64,000 nt of DNA from Euonymus europaeus (Eukaryota > Streptophyta > Magnoliopsida > Celastrales > Celastraceae), in assembly GCA_963580455.1 (NCBI GenBank), contig OY756967.1, positions 5,850,501 to 5,914,500 of the forward strand. The letters are read 5' to 3'. Both the position numbers and the translations under genes were made by a program. Every line of letters begins with the position of its first letter. The first letter of the stretch is position 1. This document shows positions 1 through 11,294 of this stretch, one piece after another. The notes under the pieces were generated by a model that saw nothing but the letters and a program-made list of their open reading frames with translations, did not search any database and was not told the origin of the DNA.

Positions 1-280
1 TGCATCCTACAAATCATGTAAAGGCCTTCCAAGTTTCAAGCAAGGACATAAATTAGGTATGTCTCGTCTCCTTTTTTTTGCAATCTCTGTGCAAGCTCCA
101 CTTAGTTTTCCAACCAATCTTTGGAATAACATAAATTGATATTATGCAAGAAACAAGTAATCAAAGAGAACAAGACAACAGTTTCTGCACCTAAAGTTTT
201 TTGAGATAAAACATAAAACTCGTTCAGCATTTTCTTACAATCCCATTGCATCTTGATCTGCTCTCAGTTTTGCTATTCTT
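1..280. other. 3' flank of RFC4
   Basis: Downstream sequence and probable 3' UTR of RFC4, AT-rich. No further coding signal is seen. Confidence 0.5.
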
Positions 281-3200
281 TTAACTTTCATAAGTAAATT
301 CTTGAGGCATGTTGCAAAGAGCTCGCATCGTACTGCTGGCTGCTTCCAGCAGCTGCAGATACTCATCTGCTCCATCAACAAGACACTGCAAATTCCAAAA
401 TGCATACACAAATAAGTGTGGGTAATAACCTCATTCCGTGAGACTCATCGGTCTTCCGTGGCTAATAGTACTATGAATACGGAAGAACCAAAAGGAAATG
501 AGACATTACTTTTCGGACATTGTGATTTTCCCAAAAAGGAAAACATGCATATTAACGAGTGTAATATTCTGATATTATTTTTTAACCAACAAATATTAAT
601 CAAGACGCAGAATCTATTTTGAATAGGCTCATTGACTAATATGAAAACCATATTGTTTCAGTTCCAAGAAAAACGTAGCTATAATCAAACTCCATGCAGT
701 TAATAGACCACGAACGAAATTCAGAGGGGTGAGGGGAGGTAAAAAGCTCAACAAAAACTAAAGTCACCTTATCTGCTTCCCCCAAAGCCTTACATATTCG
801 AGCCTTCTGTTCATCTGATATATCTTCTGATTCAACCACCATATCAAATAACTGGAAAAACAAAATGCAGTCTTTGGAGAAATATTGGTTGGGAACTGAT
901 GAATGCAAAAACAATCAAATATAGCTAAATCGGACCTGAGAAAGCATCTGAGAGACTGGATATCCCTCTGCAATTACATTACTGACCACCTTGTTAGCCA
1001 TATCAAATTTACCGCTTTTACAAGCTGTAGAAAGTGACTCAACAACTTCATTGGGAATAACCTGTAACATTTAAGGAGAAACTTGAGATAACTGAATTTT
1101 TCCTAAAATCCATTTATCATTAGCTTGCTAATTCCTTTAGAACATAGCGTGACAGAAAAACATTTTGATTCTTTATATCACAAATGGCAACTTCTCACAT
1201 ATTATTTTCTCGTAAATAACCATTACTTCTTACCTCATTTGCACAAAGACTACGCCCACTTCAGAGCATATTTTGATTAGATAAGCCATTATGCAAAAGT
1301 AGCGAATGTGATGCAAACAAATGCTCAAGAGAACTTGGGTATCACATAACTCACCCCTGACACACTAATTAGGTCTTCCGAAGAAATTGATGATCCATAT
1401 AGCCGAGCAGCTCCCTGTGAAATTTCACATCAGAGTATCAACCTTTGAGTCCAGAAATAACAAACTTGGCTACACCTACAATACTAGCTCCACCACAAAT
1501 ACAAATACTAGCTTTGGAACAAGCTAAACAAAGAAATGAAAATTAAAAAGAAACTACAGATGGAAAGGAAAATGAATCTGCAGAAGAAGTTGCATGAATT
1601 GTTTAAGCAAGTCCATCCAAACTATAGTGAAACAATTTAACAAAATTTAGCTTGTGCCTTCCGCAGACCCAACAAGATCGTATGTGGTAAAAGTCAGTTG
1701 TGAACTATTCCACATTAAATGCAACAGGTAATACGACAGTATAACAATTGGCATCTGTTCACCACAATTACCAGAAAACTGTTCTACTTTACCTTTCACT
1801 GGCCAAAACTGATAAGAAACTTGCAAAAACTACCTCTTACCTGCAAGTATGTTATAGCCCGACGAAGATCACCCTGTGAGATAGAACTTAAGGTTGAAAG
1901 AGCCTGCAACAATACCTTCTTAGTTCTTAGTATATGGTCGCCAAAAAAGAATGATAAACATTAATCTTGTATAAGGCTGTTGAACAGAAAAAATACTTTG
2001 CAGATTGAGAACTAGGTCCAAACCTCGCCATCAAGATTGAGGCCTTCTTCCAGGCAAATATGCAATACACGACTGCTCATAACTTCTTCGGGAAGTGGCT
2101 TGAACCTGAACTTTGCACATCTTGAAGCAAGTGGTTCAATTATCCTACAAATGATTTTGCAATATGAATGAACTTCAAGAAAACATTTCAATCAAAATTT
2201 CTATGAAAAATGAAACAAAAACTACTTTTCATGAACCAAATGGGGTAAAAGTCTGTGAAGATTTTCTTTCAAATCAAATCCATAGAACTTGCCACTACAA
2301 AGACCTGTAAGTTCTCTGCATCTTAGTCCTACATGTACTCAATTTCACCAGTATTTATTTTCTAAAACTCCGTTCTGTATGTTTTAAACAATGACATTTT
2401 ACCATAATCAAGGACAAACTGACAAAGTAAAAAATGGAGCTGTTAGAGATGATAAACTTGGATAAAAAAACAGTACTCAAATTATTTTGCAGCCAGACCA
2501 ACATCAATGTTTCTTGGCACCCAAAAACACGAGGAAGCTACCACCATCATAACTTGAGATACATTACTAATCTTTTGTTTTTGTTGTAACTAACATCTGG
2601 AAGTTTGTTGCTAAAGAAAGGAACAATATAAGTGAAATCAGATATCATGACCTTCATTGCCTAGAAGGAACTTGGAGCATCCAATTCAAGCATGTAAAAT
2701 GTTGAAAAAAAAATGAGTGACATATAAAATTAAATATTACATTGATACTATGCTACTGCAAGAAAAATAAAAAATCTTGGCAGATGGAATCCAAGATAGG
2801 ATGTGGAAATATCACACCTGCTGATATAGTTACATATAAAAAAGAATCTTGTAACCTTGGAGTAGGTTTCCATTGTACGTCTCAGGGCATTCTGTAAAAC
2901 AAATTGTATGCCATGTAAATTTACCATACTTGCATAAATTACCGAACAATACCAAAAAAAAAAGAGGCATGCCTGAGCATCTTCAGTCATGGAATCTGCT
3001 TCATCAAGGATAATAATCTTATAAGGTGGACAAGGGTAGACCCTGAAATATTTATATAAAAAAATTTAACAATAAACAAATCAGGCTAACAGTGGATACG
3101 ATCTAAAATGAGAACCAAAGTTGAGGTATAGAAGTAAATACCCCTGACGCTGACCAGAACCTACAGCGACAGCAGCAAAATCCTTGATCTTTGTTCGAAC

Positions 3201-4681
3201 CACATTGATTCCACGGTCATCACTGGCATTTAGCTCCAGCACCCTAGACTTGTATAGTTCAGGCCTGTAAAAATAATGGGTAACCCAGTAAAGTACAAAC
3301 AAGCTAACTTACTTCTAAACACATGATGAAGCTATCATCACATGTACCAAAAATAACCCTGTGTATGTGATGGTGAACACTGAACAGTGTGACATGATGG
3401 CAGCAACACATAAGTACAAGAACCAATCTACCAAAGCTCCAAGGAAGATTAGTTTTCAGACACTATTATATTGACAATCTAAACTCTCCTTAGATGAACC
3501 GATTCAAGGCCTGGATAATGTCTTTTGCAAATGGTTTCTATATTAAGAAAATGTTCAATACCTTTATCAACCTTTGTATTAGGTTACAAAGGAGACTAAA
3601 TCCTAAATAAATTTGTCAACTGAAAACTTTTGCCTTCAAGGAGTAATTTGTCTCTGGGTATTTTCCAATTTTCCCACAAAACTTAGTAATGACTTTGATG
3701 CCTATTGCCTATTAACACAGCCTTAGGGATGTCATTTGATCTAAATTAAAAATCTATTTTCACTGACCAAAAAGAAAATTTCCATCAGAGTAACACATAT
3801 GCCCTAGTAAGATGTATAAAATAGAGCATATCCAAATGGTTGAGGTCTACAAAACTCTACAAAAGCACTCAGAGTCTTCCCTATCTCCACAAACAATGTT
3901 TTTCTGTCCTCCCCACTTGGCAAAGCAATATTACCGCCATGTTTATCTGAACAGTTTAGGCAGGAAATAGTTTGATAATCTTCCCTTAAAATGAGCATTT
4001 TTTATTTTCTAGACTTCAACTCTTCACGATAGTATGTGTTTTTAAAACCGTCATGTAAGAGAACCACCATCAGCAAGTGACCAAGTCAACGCCTTCTACC
4101 TTTTCAAATGTCAAGTACTACTCCTACGTAATTATCCACTCACATGAAAACCCATTATTTTCAAATTCAAGATGCAACTTTACTAATCTCGCTCACTCCA
4201 TGAATTAATGCTTGTCCGCTCATGAATTTACCAATTAGAAACGAAACCTAGAAATCAAAGAATAAAATAAAGTTTTATAGCCACAAAAAACAATTAAAAT
4301 AGTTCATGACAACTACCCAAAAAGCTGGTGAGCAATGGCTAGCGCCGTGGTGGTTTTACCGGTGCCTGGCGGTCCATAGAAGAGCATATGCGGGCACTAC
4401 AATCAAGAGGGGAAAATCAAAATTACAGCAAAGTTGGGGTTCTAAACAAGAAAATCGAAGAGAGAAAAATTACGTTAGCGGTCTCAATTGTGTTGGTGAG
4501 GACCCGAACCACCTCCTCCTGGTGTGCCACATCTTTGACTCGCTTCGGTCGACTGAGAAAACCACAGTTTCCCCATTCTTATAAAAAGAAAGGAAAGAAA
4601 AAAAAGGAAGTAAAAGAAAGAGAAAGAGCGATCATACTATTTCTCAACCCATGGTTGCGAGCTCTGCAACAATGGCGCCAT
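281..4681 (-). CDS. RFC4: Replication factor C subunit 4 (clamp-loader ATPase), 12 exons
   Basis: A small subunit of the RFC clamp loader, which opens PCNA and places it on primed DNA in the nucleus. Exons in gene order (high to low): 4681-4638, 4552-4474, 4396-4317, 3264-3142, 3042-2973, 2891-2818, 2144-2024, 1903-1841, 1414-1355, 1061-936, 851-768, 385-281. They sum to 1029 bp with all phases consistent, giving 342 residues, close to the roughly 340 of plant RFC4. The start at 4681 opens [14 protein letters not shown]. Walker A GPPGTGKT lies at residues 49-56, the DEAD Walker B box at 122-125, and the SRC arginine-finger motif at 164-166. All introns are GT-AG except intron 5 (2892-2972), which starts with GC. 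The N-terminal part and the run [20 protein letters not shown] are almost as in Arabidopsis RFC4. The gene looks intact. Confidence 0.96.
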
Positions 4682-5075
4682 CTTCTTTCAAATTTTTCTT
4701 CGAACGAAGGACAGAAGCCTAGAAGGAGAACCCTCTCTTTTTCCCCCTATTGTCGTTTCTGCTGTCGAGCAAAAGTTCCGCAGCAGCAGCAAAAGCAGAG
4801 AAAGTCGACTGACATTTCACGGGAATTGAGACCCGCAAAGCAGACACCAGCCACAAAACGGCATCGTTTTGTAAGACATTTTTAAAAAAAATAAAAAAAT
4901 CGTGAAGGCAAGACATGATACAAAGCAATAGGCGCGATAGTAGAGATAAAAAACCGGACTAAGGGTGTCAAAATTGCCCCGGCCCAATTTTTCAATGGGG
5001 CGGGGCCTAATTTGAAGTTTCTCTGACCCCTCGAAATATAAGTTATATACATATATAGATATACATATATATACA
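4682..5075. promoter_or_regulatory. RFC4 5' UTR and promoter region
   Basis: Upstream of the RFC4 start on the minus strand. It holds a CT/AG-rich leader and, at about 4814-4826, a sequence resembling a degenerate E2F site (minus strand TTCCCGTG). E2F control is usual for plant RFC genes, but this match is imperfect and is an inference. The distal end runs into a TA-rich microsatellite at 5041-5075 that borders the first transposon. Confidence 0.35.
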
Positions 5076-6003
5076 GAAATTCTCAAGTGAGTTTCAACTC
5101 AAATGGGTTTTTTTGAGCTGAAACTATCCTAGCCCTTCATTCTTTTTTACTCAAATCGGACGCTCATCCTTCCAAATCTATTTTAGGTCTTTCGTCCAAA
5201 ATCATCTCCTTCTCTCCCCTGGCTCACCTCTCTATCTCTCCTCTCTTCAAAAAAATCATTTGTAAGACTCCTTTAACTACCCACTTCTTCATTCAGTAAG
5301 GCTCCTTTAACCACCATTGATTTTTACCGCAAAATTAGACTTCACTCCCATAGCAATATAATCCATAAGAAACTATCTTTTTTTTGGTTTAAAGTTAACA
5401 TTTAAGTGCACGTTATTGGATCACCTGGTGGATGGAGGAGATACTCAAGAAAGGACAGGGGAAGGGAAGTAGGAAAAAGATTCCTAGCATTGAAGGTTTT
5501 CCTGTAGCTTTGGTGTTGCCTTTTTATGTGTCTATTACCGGAGCAAGGCAATTAGGGCTAATTCAAATCATCCCTAACCAGAGATAATACATCACCAAAA
5601 CACACTGGAAGATGCTTCAGTTTGGGGTTTGGGATGGAGATCTCAGAGGACACCAAAATCGAAATGTTGAGATGGGCCGATGATGGAGAAACCAGGGGAG
5701 GAAAAGCAGAGGAGAGGTGAGGCAATGGAGCTCGGTCCAGTTTTCTTCTAAATGGAGCTTTGAGATGGGGCAAGCTCGAAATGGTGCTTCGCGATGGAGC
5801 TTTGAAAAGACGAGAGATTAGGCGAGAGTGGAAAAGAGGAAAGATGAGTCAAAGGAATAGAGGAGAGATCGCAGATCTGTTTTTGATCTGGGTAAAAAGC
5901 AATTTGGAATGATGAGCATCAGATCTGGATAAAAAAGAATGGAGGGTCAGGATTACTTCAACTCAAATAACCTTATTTTAGCTGAAGCTCACCTGAGAAT
6001 TCC
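5076..6003. mobile_element. Non-autonomous Mutator-like element, 928 bp
   Basis: The two ends are imperfect inverted repeats: left GAAATTCTCAAGTGAG (5076-5091) against the complement of the right end, GGAATTCTCAGGTGAG (6003-5988). The similarity extends about 80 bp inwards through the subterminal AGCTGAA and TCCTAGCCC/TCCTGACCC stretches. Both flanks read TATATACA, an 8-bp match compatible with a 9-bp Mutator duplication, although the surrounding TA-rich sequence weakens this. The termini resemble those of the larger element that starts 28 bp away, so the two belong to related families. No transposase is present. A 51-codon open frame at 5432-5587 (plus, starting MEEILKKGQGKGSRKK) is unidentified and may be captured or spurious. 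Confidence 0.7.
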
Positions 6004-6030
6004 TATATACATATATATATATACACACAG

Positions 6031-6170
6031 AGACCTTCTCCTATGAGCTGCAGCTCAAACAAGTATATTTGAGCTGAAATGATCCTGGCCGTTGATTCCT
6101 AATAAGTTAGATCTTACGGTTGAGGTTGATTTTCGTTTTTGGTTGTTGCGTCAAAAACACCAGCCCTCGC
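6031..6170 (+). repeat. Left terminal inverted repeat of the 4.25-kb MULE
   Basis: Begins AGACCTTCTCCTATGAGCTG and pairs with 10140-10278. It contains a 12-bp palindrome GAGCTGCAGCTC (6045-6056) and a hairpin with 9-bp arms, CAGCTCAAA (6051-6059) and TTTGAGCTG (6068-6076), with an 8-nt loop. Confidence 0.93.
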
Positions 6171-6483
6171 ATGAGCCCTCGCCCTCCACTGCCCATCTTC
6201 TTGAAACTAGTTGGGTCCCTTCTCCCTCGCGACTCATCTCTTCTCCCTCGCTCTTGGCTCGCATCAGTCTGATTAGTGGCATCTCCTTCACCCTCGCCTT
6301 GCATCAATCCGGTCAGTCGCATCTCCATCCGTGCCTCCGTTCACCTCGCGTTAGTCGCATCTCTGTTCGTAGTCCCTGTTCACCTCGCATTAGTCGCATC
6401 TCCGTTCGTAGTCCCTGTTCAACTCGCATCAATCGCCCTCGCATCAGTCGCATCGTCGTTCGTCCTCCGCCTTATTATTCCAG

Positions 6484-6542
6484 TTGAATCTGGTCCGTTT
6501 GCGAGGTTCACTGTCAAATTGGGGCCCCAGCATCCAATCAAG
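6484..6542 (+). other. Exon-like segment inside the MULE, possibly captured
   Basis: A 59-bp open segment sits between an acceptor-like ttattccag and a donor-like AAG/gttagg. It reads ESGPFARFTVKLGPQHPIK in the frame that fits the borders. I do not recognise the protein. Its position beside the captured helicase exon on the same strand makes capture plausible, but chance is not excluded. Confidence 0.3.
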
Positions 6543-6901
6543 GTTAGGGCTTTGGAACATTACACTATTGGGGTTATCTTATTTGTATGTGCTTTTATAT
6601 TTAGGTCGTTGTACAAAATTACAAATGTAGGGCATTTGATTTATTTGAATACTTAAAATATGTGCAAATGGATGAATTTAGTTGTCTTCTCTTTGTAATC
6701 TATACATTCCAAAATCTGAGCAGCCTATATGGTACTGTATTTTATTTTATTTTTTGAAAATTGGTCCAACTTTTATGCTTTAATTTTTCAGGGTAATTCA
6801 TTTATTGTATAACACTTTTGAATAGTATTCGTCGAGTAATGGTGATATCATTGGATTGCAAAATATAAGTGTAAAGTAATTTAGCTTTGTTGATGATATA
6901 G

Positions 6902-6997
6902 TTATTGAAACAAGATGAAGCAGCACTAGGTATGCTGATGAAGCCCAGGCGTCCCAGAGTTGTTGTCTTATGCCCAACAAGGGAGTTATCTGAGCAG
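6902..6997 (+). pseudogene. Captured exon of a DEAD-box RNA helicase (RH39-like)
   Basis: A 96-bp open exon (32 codons) runs from an acceptor gatatag to a donor CAG/gttt. It starts [19 protein letters not shown] and ends [13 protein letters not shown], which contains helicase motif Ia (PTRELxxQ). The segment with KPRRPR just before motif Ia is typical of the plant plastid helicase RH39, as I recall that family. No other helicase exon follows, so this is a single exon carried within the Mutator element and not a working gene. Confidence 0.85.
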
Positions 6998-8260
6998 GTT
7001 TATTGGAATATGCTTTTTATTTAGTTGGATATGAGAATTGGATTAGTCTTTGTGTTTTTTGCTATTGATGAGAATTGGATATGAGAACTGAATTTTTTTT
7101 AAGGTTGAGTTGAGTTGATTATTTTGTAGTTGGATATGAGAATTGGACCAAAAAAACTGCTGCTCTTGATGTGGTATTCTTTATTGTTCTTATGTTTCCT
7201 GCTACTGCCAGAAAACATCATGCTCATGTCCAGAAAAACTCCTGCGTTTGAATTGGTTCTTTATTGTTGTCATCTTTCATGCTCATGTTCAAGAAATGTC
7301 CAGAAGATACAAGCTAAAGGAAGCTAGTATAGGGACCAGCTGCATGACACGAATGGCATGGCAGAACAAATTGATGGCCAAAATCCAGAGGGTACACAAC
7401 TTTGGGAGCATAATTATGGAAGGAGGCACTATCATAAAGAGTCAAGTTTGTAATAGAGAAGGCTGAGATCAAGTCAATAATGTACTCTTTATTATTGGGC
7501 GTCAATTAACGATTTAGAGTCACTATTATGAGTCAAGTCTGTAAAAGTGAAGGCATTCCATCTTATCAATACAAAAAAGCTAAGAATTCTTTCTCAATTG
7601 GATTATCTTTCTCAGTTGCTGGCAATTGATTTTCAATTGGATTATCTTTCTCAATATGTGATTTTCAATATCATTTTCAATAACATCCCCTTCTTTGGAT
7701 TGCCACTGGGAACATTTCCATTATGTTTCCTTTTTTCTCCAGAAACATCCATCTTTCATTTTTCAACAGGGAAAATTTATTAACAGCATCAATAAGAAGC
7801 ATCCACAAGCATCAAAAAGGAACTAGTGAATTCTCATCACAACAAAACCCAAGATAATAAAATGAAAGAAGGGCATTCATATATTGAAACCAGTGAAAAC
7901 AAGCAAACCCATGTATGAAGGGTCAACTGAGATAAACTTAGTACAATGACCAATAAATCTAAACAACACAAATAAGACACCCATGTATGCAGGGTCACGA
8001 ACATCAACCAATCACAATCAACAACACAATCACCAATGCCACCTACTGTGTAGTTCCTACAAGCAAAGTAAAAAAATTATAGTTAACCAACATATCAATT
8101 TTATTTGGATTGTCATAACAGTAGGGTCACGAACATTAACCATGTAAGAAGTGAAACCACTAAACTCCTCATCAGTTTCAAAACTCTCAATGTTAGGGAC
8201 TAATTGAGATGCACTGTACAAATAGAAATGCAAATTGTTAGTTTGTATAAAAATTTACAA

Positions 8261-9562
8261 CTAAAGAATATTATAATGCACTTGCATGTTATTAAGTGAT
8301 GGACAATTTCTTTTATCATGCGCTTGCCCGCCACAACCATGACATCTCCTAATTTTCTTAGTGGCAATTTCTTTTCCACCCTTTAGCCTCTTGCCACATC
8401 CCTTTGCTCTTACTTTGTCCGGATCATTGTATAAACATGGTCGTTGAGACATGCTAGGTGTAGAAGATTGTCATCCACATTTAAGGATGACGACTTGAGA
8501 TTGCATTGAAGTGATTCGAATGTCTCAAATACAAACCGATAAGCATCTTCATTAATAATAGTAGTCTCAATAATAGCGGTCGACATTCTACGCAAAGTGT
8601 TATGCTTCACTACTATGCTTCTATCACAATTTCTTTCTCCAACCGTATGGCTTTAGTCATTGCAGAATCTTGATCAATAATGATCATTTTAGGTGGATAT
8701 ACTGCCATAGAGGTTAAGAACTGGTTCAAAAGCCACTTGAAAGACTCTGTTGTTTCATCACTCAAGAATGCACAAGCAAAGAGAGTAGTTTGTGCATGAC
8801 GATTAACTCCTACGAAGGGTGCAAAAATCATGCTATAATGATTTGTATTATATGTAGTATCAAATACTACTACATCTCCAAATGCATGGTAGGCCTTTAT
8901 GCACTCTGCATTTGCCCAAAAGCAACGTGCCATCTTGTTTTCTGAGTCCATGTCGATTGAGAAATAGAATTCTGCATTTTTTTCCTTCTCTACTTCGAAA
9001 TACTCAAATAGCATTTGAGCATCATGTCCGACAAACATCCTAACCTCATCCCTATGAGAATTATAAAAATCTTTTCTGTGCAACCTATATTTTCTATACC
9101 TCCTGCATCTAACTCCAAAATACTAATTTGCTGATGAATTGGTACATTCGCTGCAGAAAATTGTTGTGTCAAGGCCTTCTTAGCCTTTGACATAGAGCGG
9201 TGGGACCTAAGCAAATGCACTTTTCTAGGCGTTGTAAGCATATGATTATGTTCCTCAGTAAAAATTGTAACAACGAACCCAACACCAGAACTCGACCTTA
9301 CAACAACCATTTTAGCTTTACAACCTTCTCTAGTTGTCCCACGTCTCTTACTCTTTTCCGACCTTAATTCCCCTTGCCATTTATTCCCCTCTTTATAGCA
9401 AACAAATATTTTTCGAATAATGTCATTATTCTTGTCCAGGTTAGTAGACGAATTTCGAATACTGAAACCGGCTTCTCTTGCATATTCATTGTAAAATGTG
9501 TAAGCCTCATCCAATGATTCAAATTGCTGCCCTATTTTTGGCACCTTTTCCACCATGGTCAT
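8261..9562 (-). pseudogene. FAR1-related MULE transposase, frameshifted and internally deleted
   Basis: The ATG at 9562 opens a FAR1 DNA-binding domain (FYNEYAREAGFSIR at its start, EEHNHML later). Near 9070, in an A/T run, the frame shifts into the MULE transposase domain (9083-8613; FWANAECIKAYHAFGDVV, then the catalytic stretch VVFDTTYNTNHYSM and MIIIDQDSAMTKAI). Just after that domain, near 8625, the sequence jumps to the C-terminal part (NTLRRMSTAIIE, 8610-8410) and a closing zinc knuckle (CHGCGGQAHDKRNC, 8452-8261 in another frame). The middle of the protein, including the expected SWIM zinc finger, is absent. The remains identify the element as FAR1-type but cannot encode an active enzyme. 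Confidence 0.88.
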
Positions 9563-10139
9563 CACACAAAAATCTGGTTTGGTAATGCTCCTAGTTAATC
9601 ACAAAATATAAGCCAATAAAGAAATTACAAAATCATACAAAGCAAAGTTAATTATGGACCAATTTATGAACCAGTTTAGCCTTAAATACCTGAAAATTGG
9701 CCAAAAAAGAGCGAACGCCGAAAATATATAGAGACTTGTTTGAGCTGCTCAAATTCTGCTCCATTAATCAGTAAACAAACCATAAAGCTATGTCAAAGAA
9801 AAATTCAGGAATTACTTGAACAAGATAATAAATCACTATTTCTTAAAGGAGCAATGCAAATCATCTGGAATTGACATCAATCTCAAAGCATGGCAATCCA
9901 AGAAATATATTGAAAATCAAAAAACAATATTGCACATTCAAAATGCTCTTTGAACCAATTAATGTACCTCTCCTTCTGAGATAAACGGAGGTGCGACTGA
10001 CTAGAGGAGATGGGCAGCGGTCAGGTGCAATGGAGATGGGCAGAAGAGGACACGCGACTGGCCGCGAGGGAAAGGGCCAGAGAGGAGGCGCGACTGACTG
10101 GAGGAGATGGGCAGCGGAGAGGGTGGGCGACGCGAGCGA

Positions 10140-10278
10140 GCGAGGGCTGGTGTTTTGACGCAACAACCAAAAACAAAAATCAACCTCAACCGTAAGATCT
10201 AACTTATTAGGAATCAACGGCCAGGATCATTTCAGCTCAAATATACTTGTTTGAGCTGCAGCTCATAGGAGAAGGTCT
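10140..10278 (-). repeat. Right terminal inverted repeat of the 4.25-kb MULE
   Basis: Reverse complement of 6031-6170 with one C/T change and one missing A. It includes the same palindrome and hairpin. Confidence 0.93.
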
Positions 10279-10299
10279 GTATTTGTATATGTAAAAATG

Positions 10300-10700
10300 T
10301 ATAAGTATCAAAATATAAATATTAAGTCTAATTCATCGACCTTAAAGTCTAATGTCTAAACATTAAACCTAATAAATAAAGATTAAATCTAAACTCTAAA
10401 ATTTTTGATCCTAAACTCTAAATTATAAACACTAATCATAATTCACCTAAAATCTCAACTCCTTAACCCTAAGCTATTAAATCTAAATTTTAAGGTACTC
10501 GATTCTAAACCCTAAATTATAAACACTAATCCTAATTCACCTAAAGACTAACCCTAAAGTCTCAACCCCTTAACCTTAAACGTATAAAGTCTAAACATTA
10601 AACCTAATTTACCTAAACATTAAATCTAATTATCTAAACCCCGAGTCATTTGATCTTAAACCCTAAATTATAAACCCTAATCATAATTCAACTAAAATCT
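10300..10700. repeat. Degenerate CCTAAA-rich tract (telomere-like)
   Basis: Repeated variants of CCTAAACTCTAAATTATAAACACTAATC and TAAACCCTAAA occur throughout. They recall the plant telomere repeat CCCTAAA but are too diverged and irregular to be a true interstitial telomere array. Confidence 0.6.
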
Positions 10701-11255
10701 TCTTTCAAAAAAAAAAATCGAGGTGCGGACGGGGAGGCTGAATTCTGTCCCCGATCCTCCCCGTTGCCATGGATAACCCGGACTCACTAACATATGGCCC
10801 GAAATCCACCCGCTTTAACTAGTGTGATATCAGCACTACGCGCAACACATTATTTTAATTAAAAATCTAAAAAATATATATAATTTGTACATGGAAATTT
10901 TGTCATTGCATAATTTTACATATAAATTTAAATTACATATAAATGTAAAGTTGCATGCGCCATTATTTTTCAGTGATAAGATAGAAAAAAGTGTACCTCT
11001 AAAGCGATGAGAGGGAAAACGATGGTATGAGAATCCGATAAAGAGAAATTTTGTAGGGGCAAAAAGGTAAATATTTATTTTCAAAAATTGGTTTTATTAA
11101 ATAGTAAGAATATTGATTTATTTTCATTTTTAAATAATCAACCAATATTTCGTTTTTAGGAGTTATTGGCTTAGGCCTAGAGGTAGTCACTCCTTAATTT
11201 TTGGAACAAGTTGCAGGTTCAAGTCTCTACAATTTCAAAATATCTTAAATATGTG

Positions 11256-11259
<4 letters not shown>

Positions 11260-11291
<32 letters not shown>
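11260..11291. repeat. TA microsatellite
   Basis: An uninterrupted run of about 15 TA units. Confidence 0.95.

Positions 11292-11294
<3 letters not shown>

Larger units (their letters stand above)
6031..10278. mobile_element. Mutator-like element with 140-bp TIRs, FAR1-type transposase and captured exons
   Basis: A 4.25-kb element bounded by long terminal inverted repeats at 6031-6170 and 10140-10278. They differ by one substitution and one indel over about 140 bp, so the copy is fairly young. It carries a broken FAR1-type MULE transposase on the minus strand (about 8261-9562). It also holds at least one captured host exon on the plus strand (6902-6997, DEAD-box helicase) and a second exon-like segment (6484-6542). 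No 9-bp target duplication can be recognised in the TA-rich flanks. The 7000-8200 interval is AT-rich and contains no gene I recognise. Confidence 0.88.

Noticed and set aside
4388..4885. 165-codon plus-strand frame over RFC4 exons 1-3
   Set aside because: It is antisense to well-supported RFC4 exons and shows no domain of its own.
6092..6656. Arg/Ser-rich frames within the left part of the MULE
   Set aside because: They arise from repeated GTCGCATCTCCGTTCG-type sequence beside the terminal repeat and have no recognisable domain, apart from the short exon-like piece reported separately.
10300..10700. True interstitial telomere array
   Set aside because: CCCTAAA-like motifs are present but irregular and heavily diverged, without tandem periodicity of seven.
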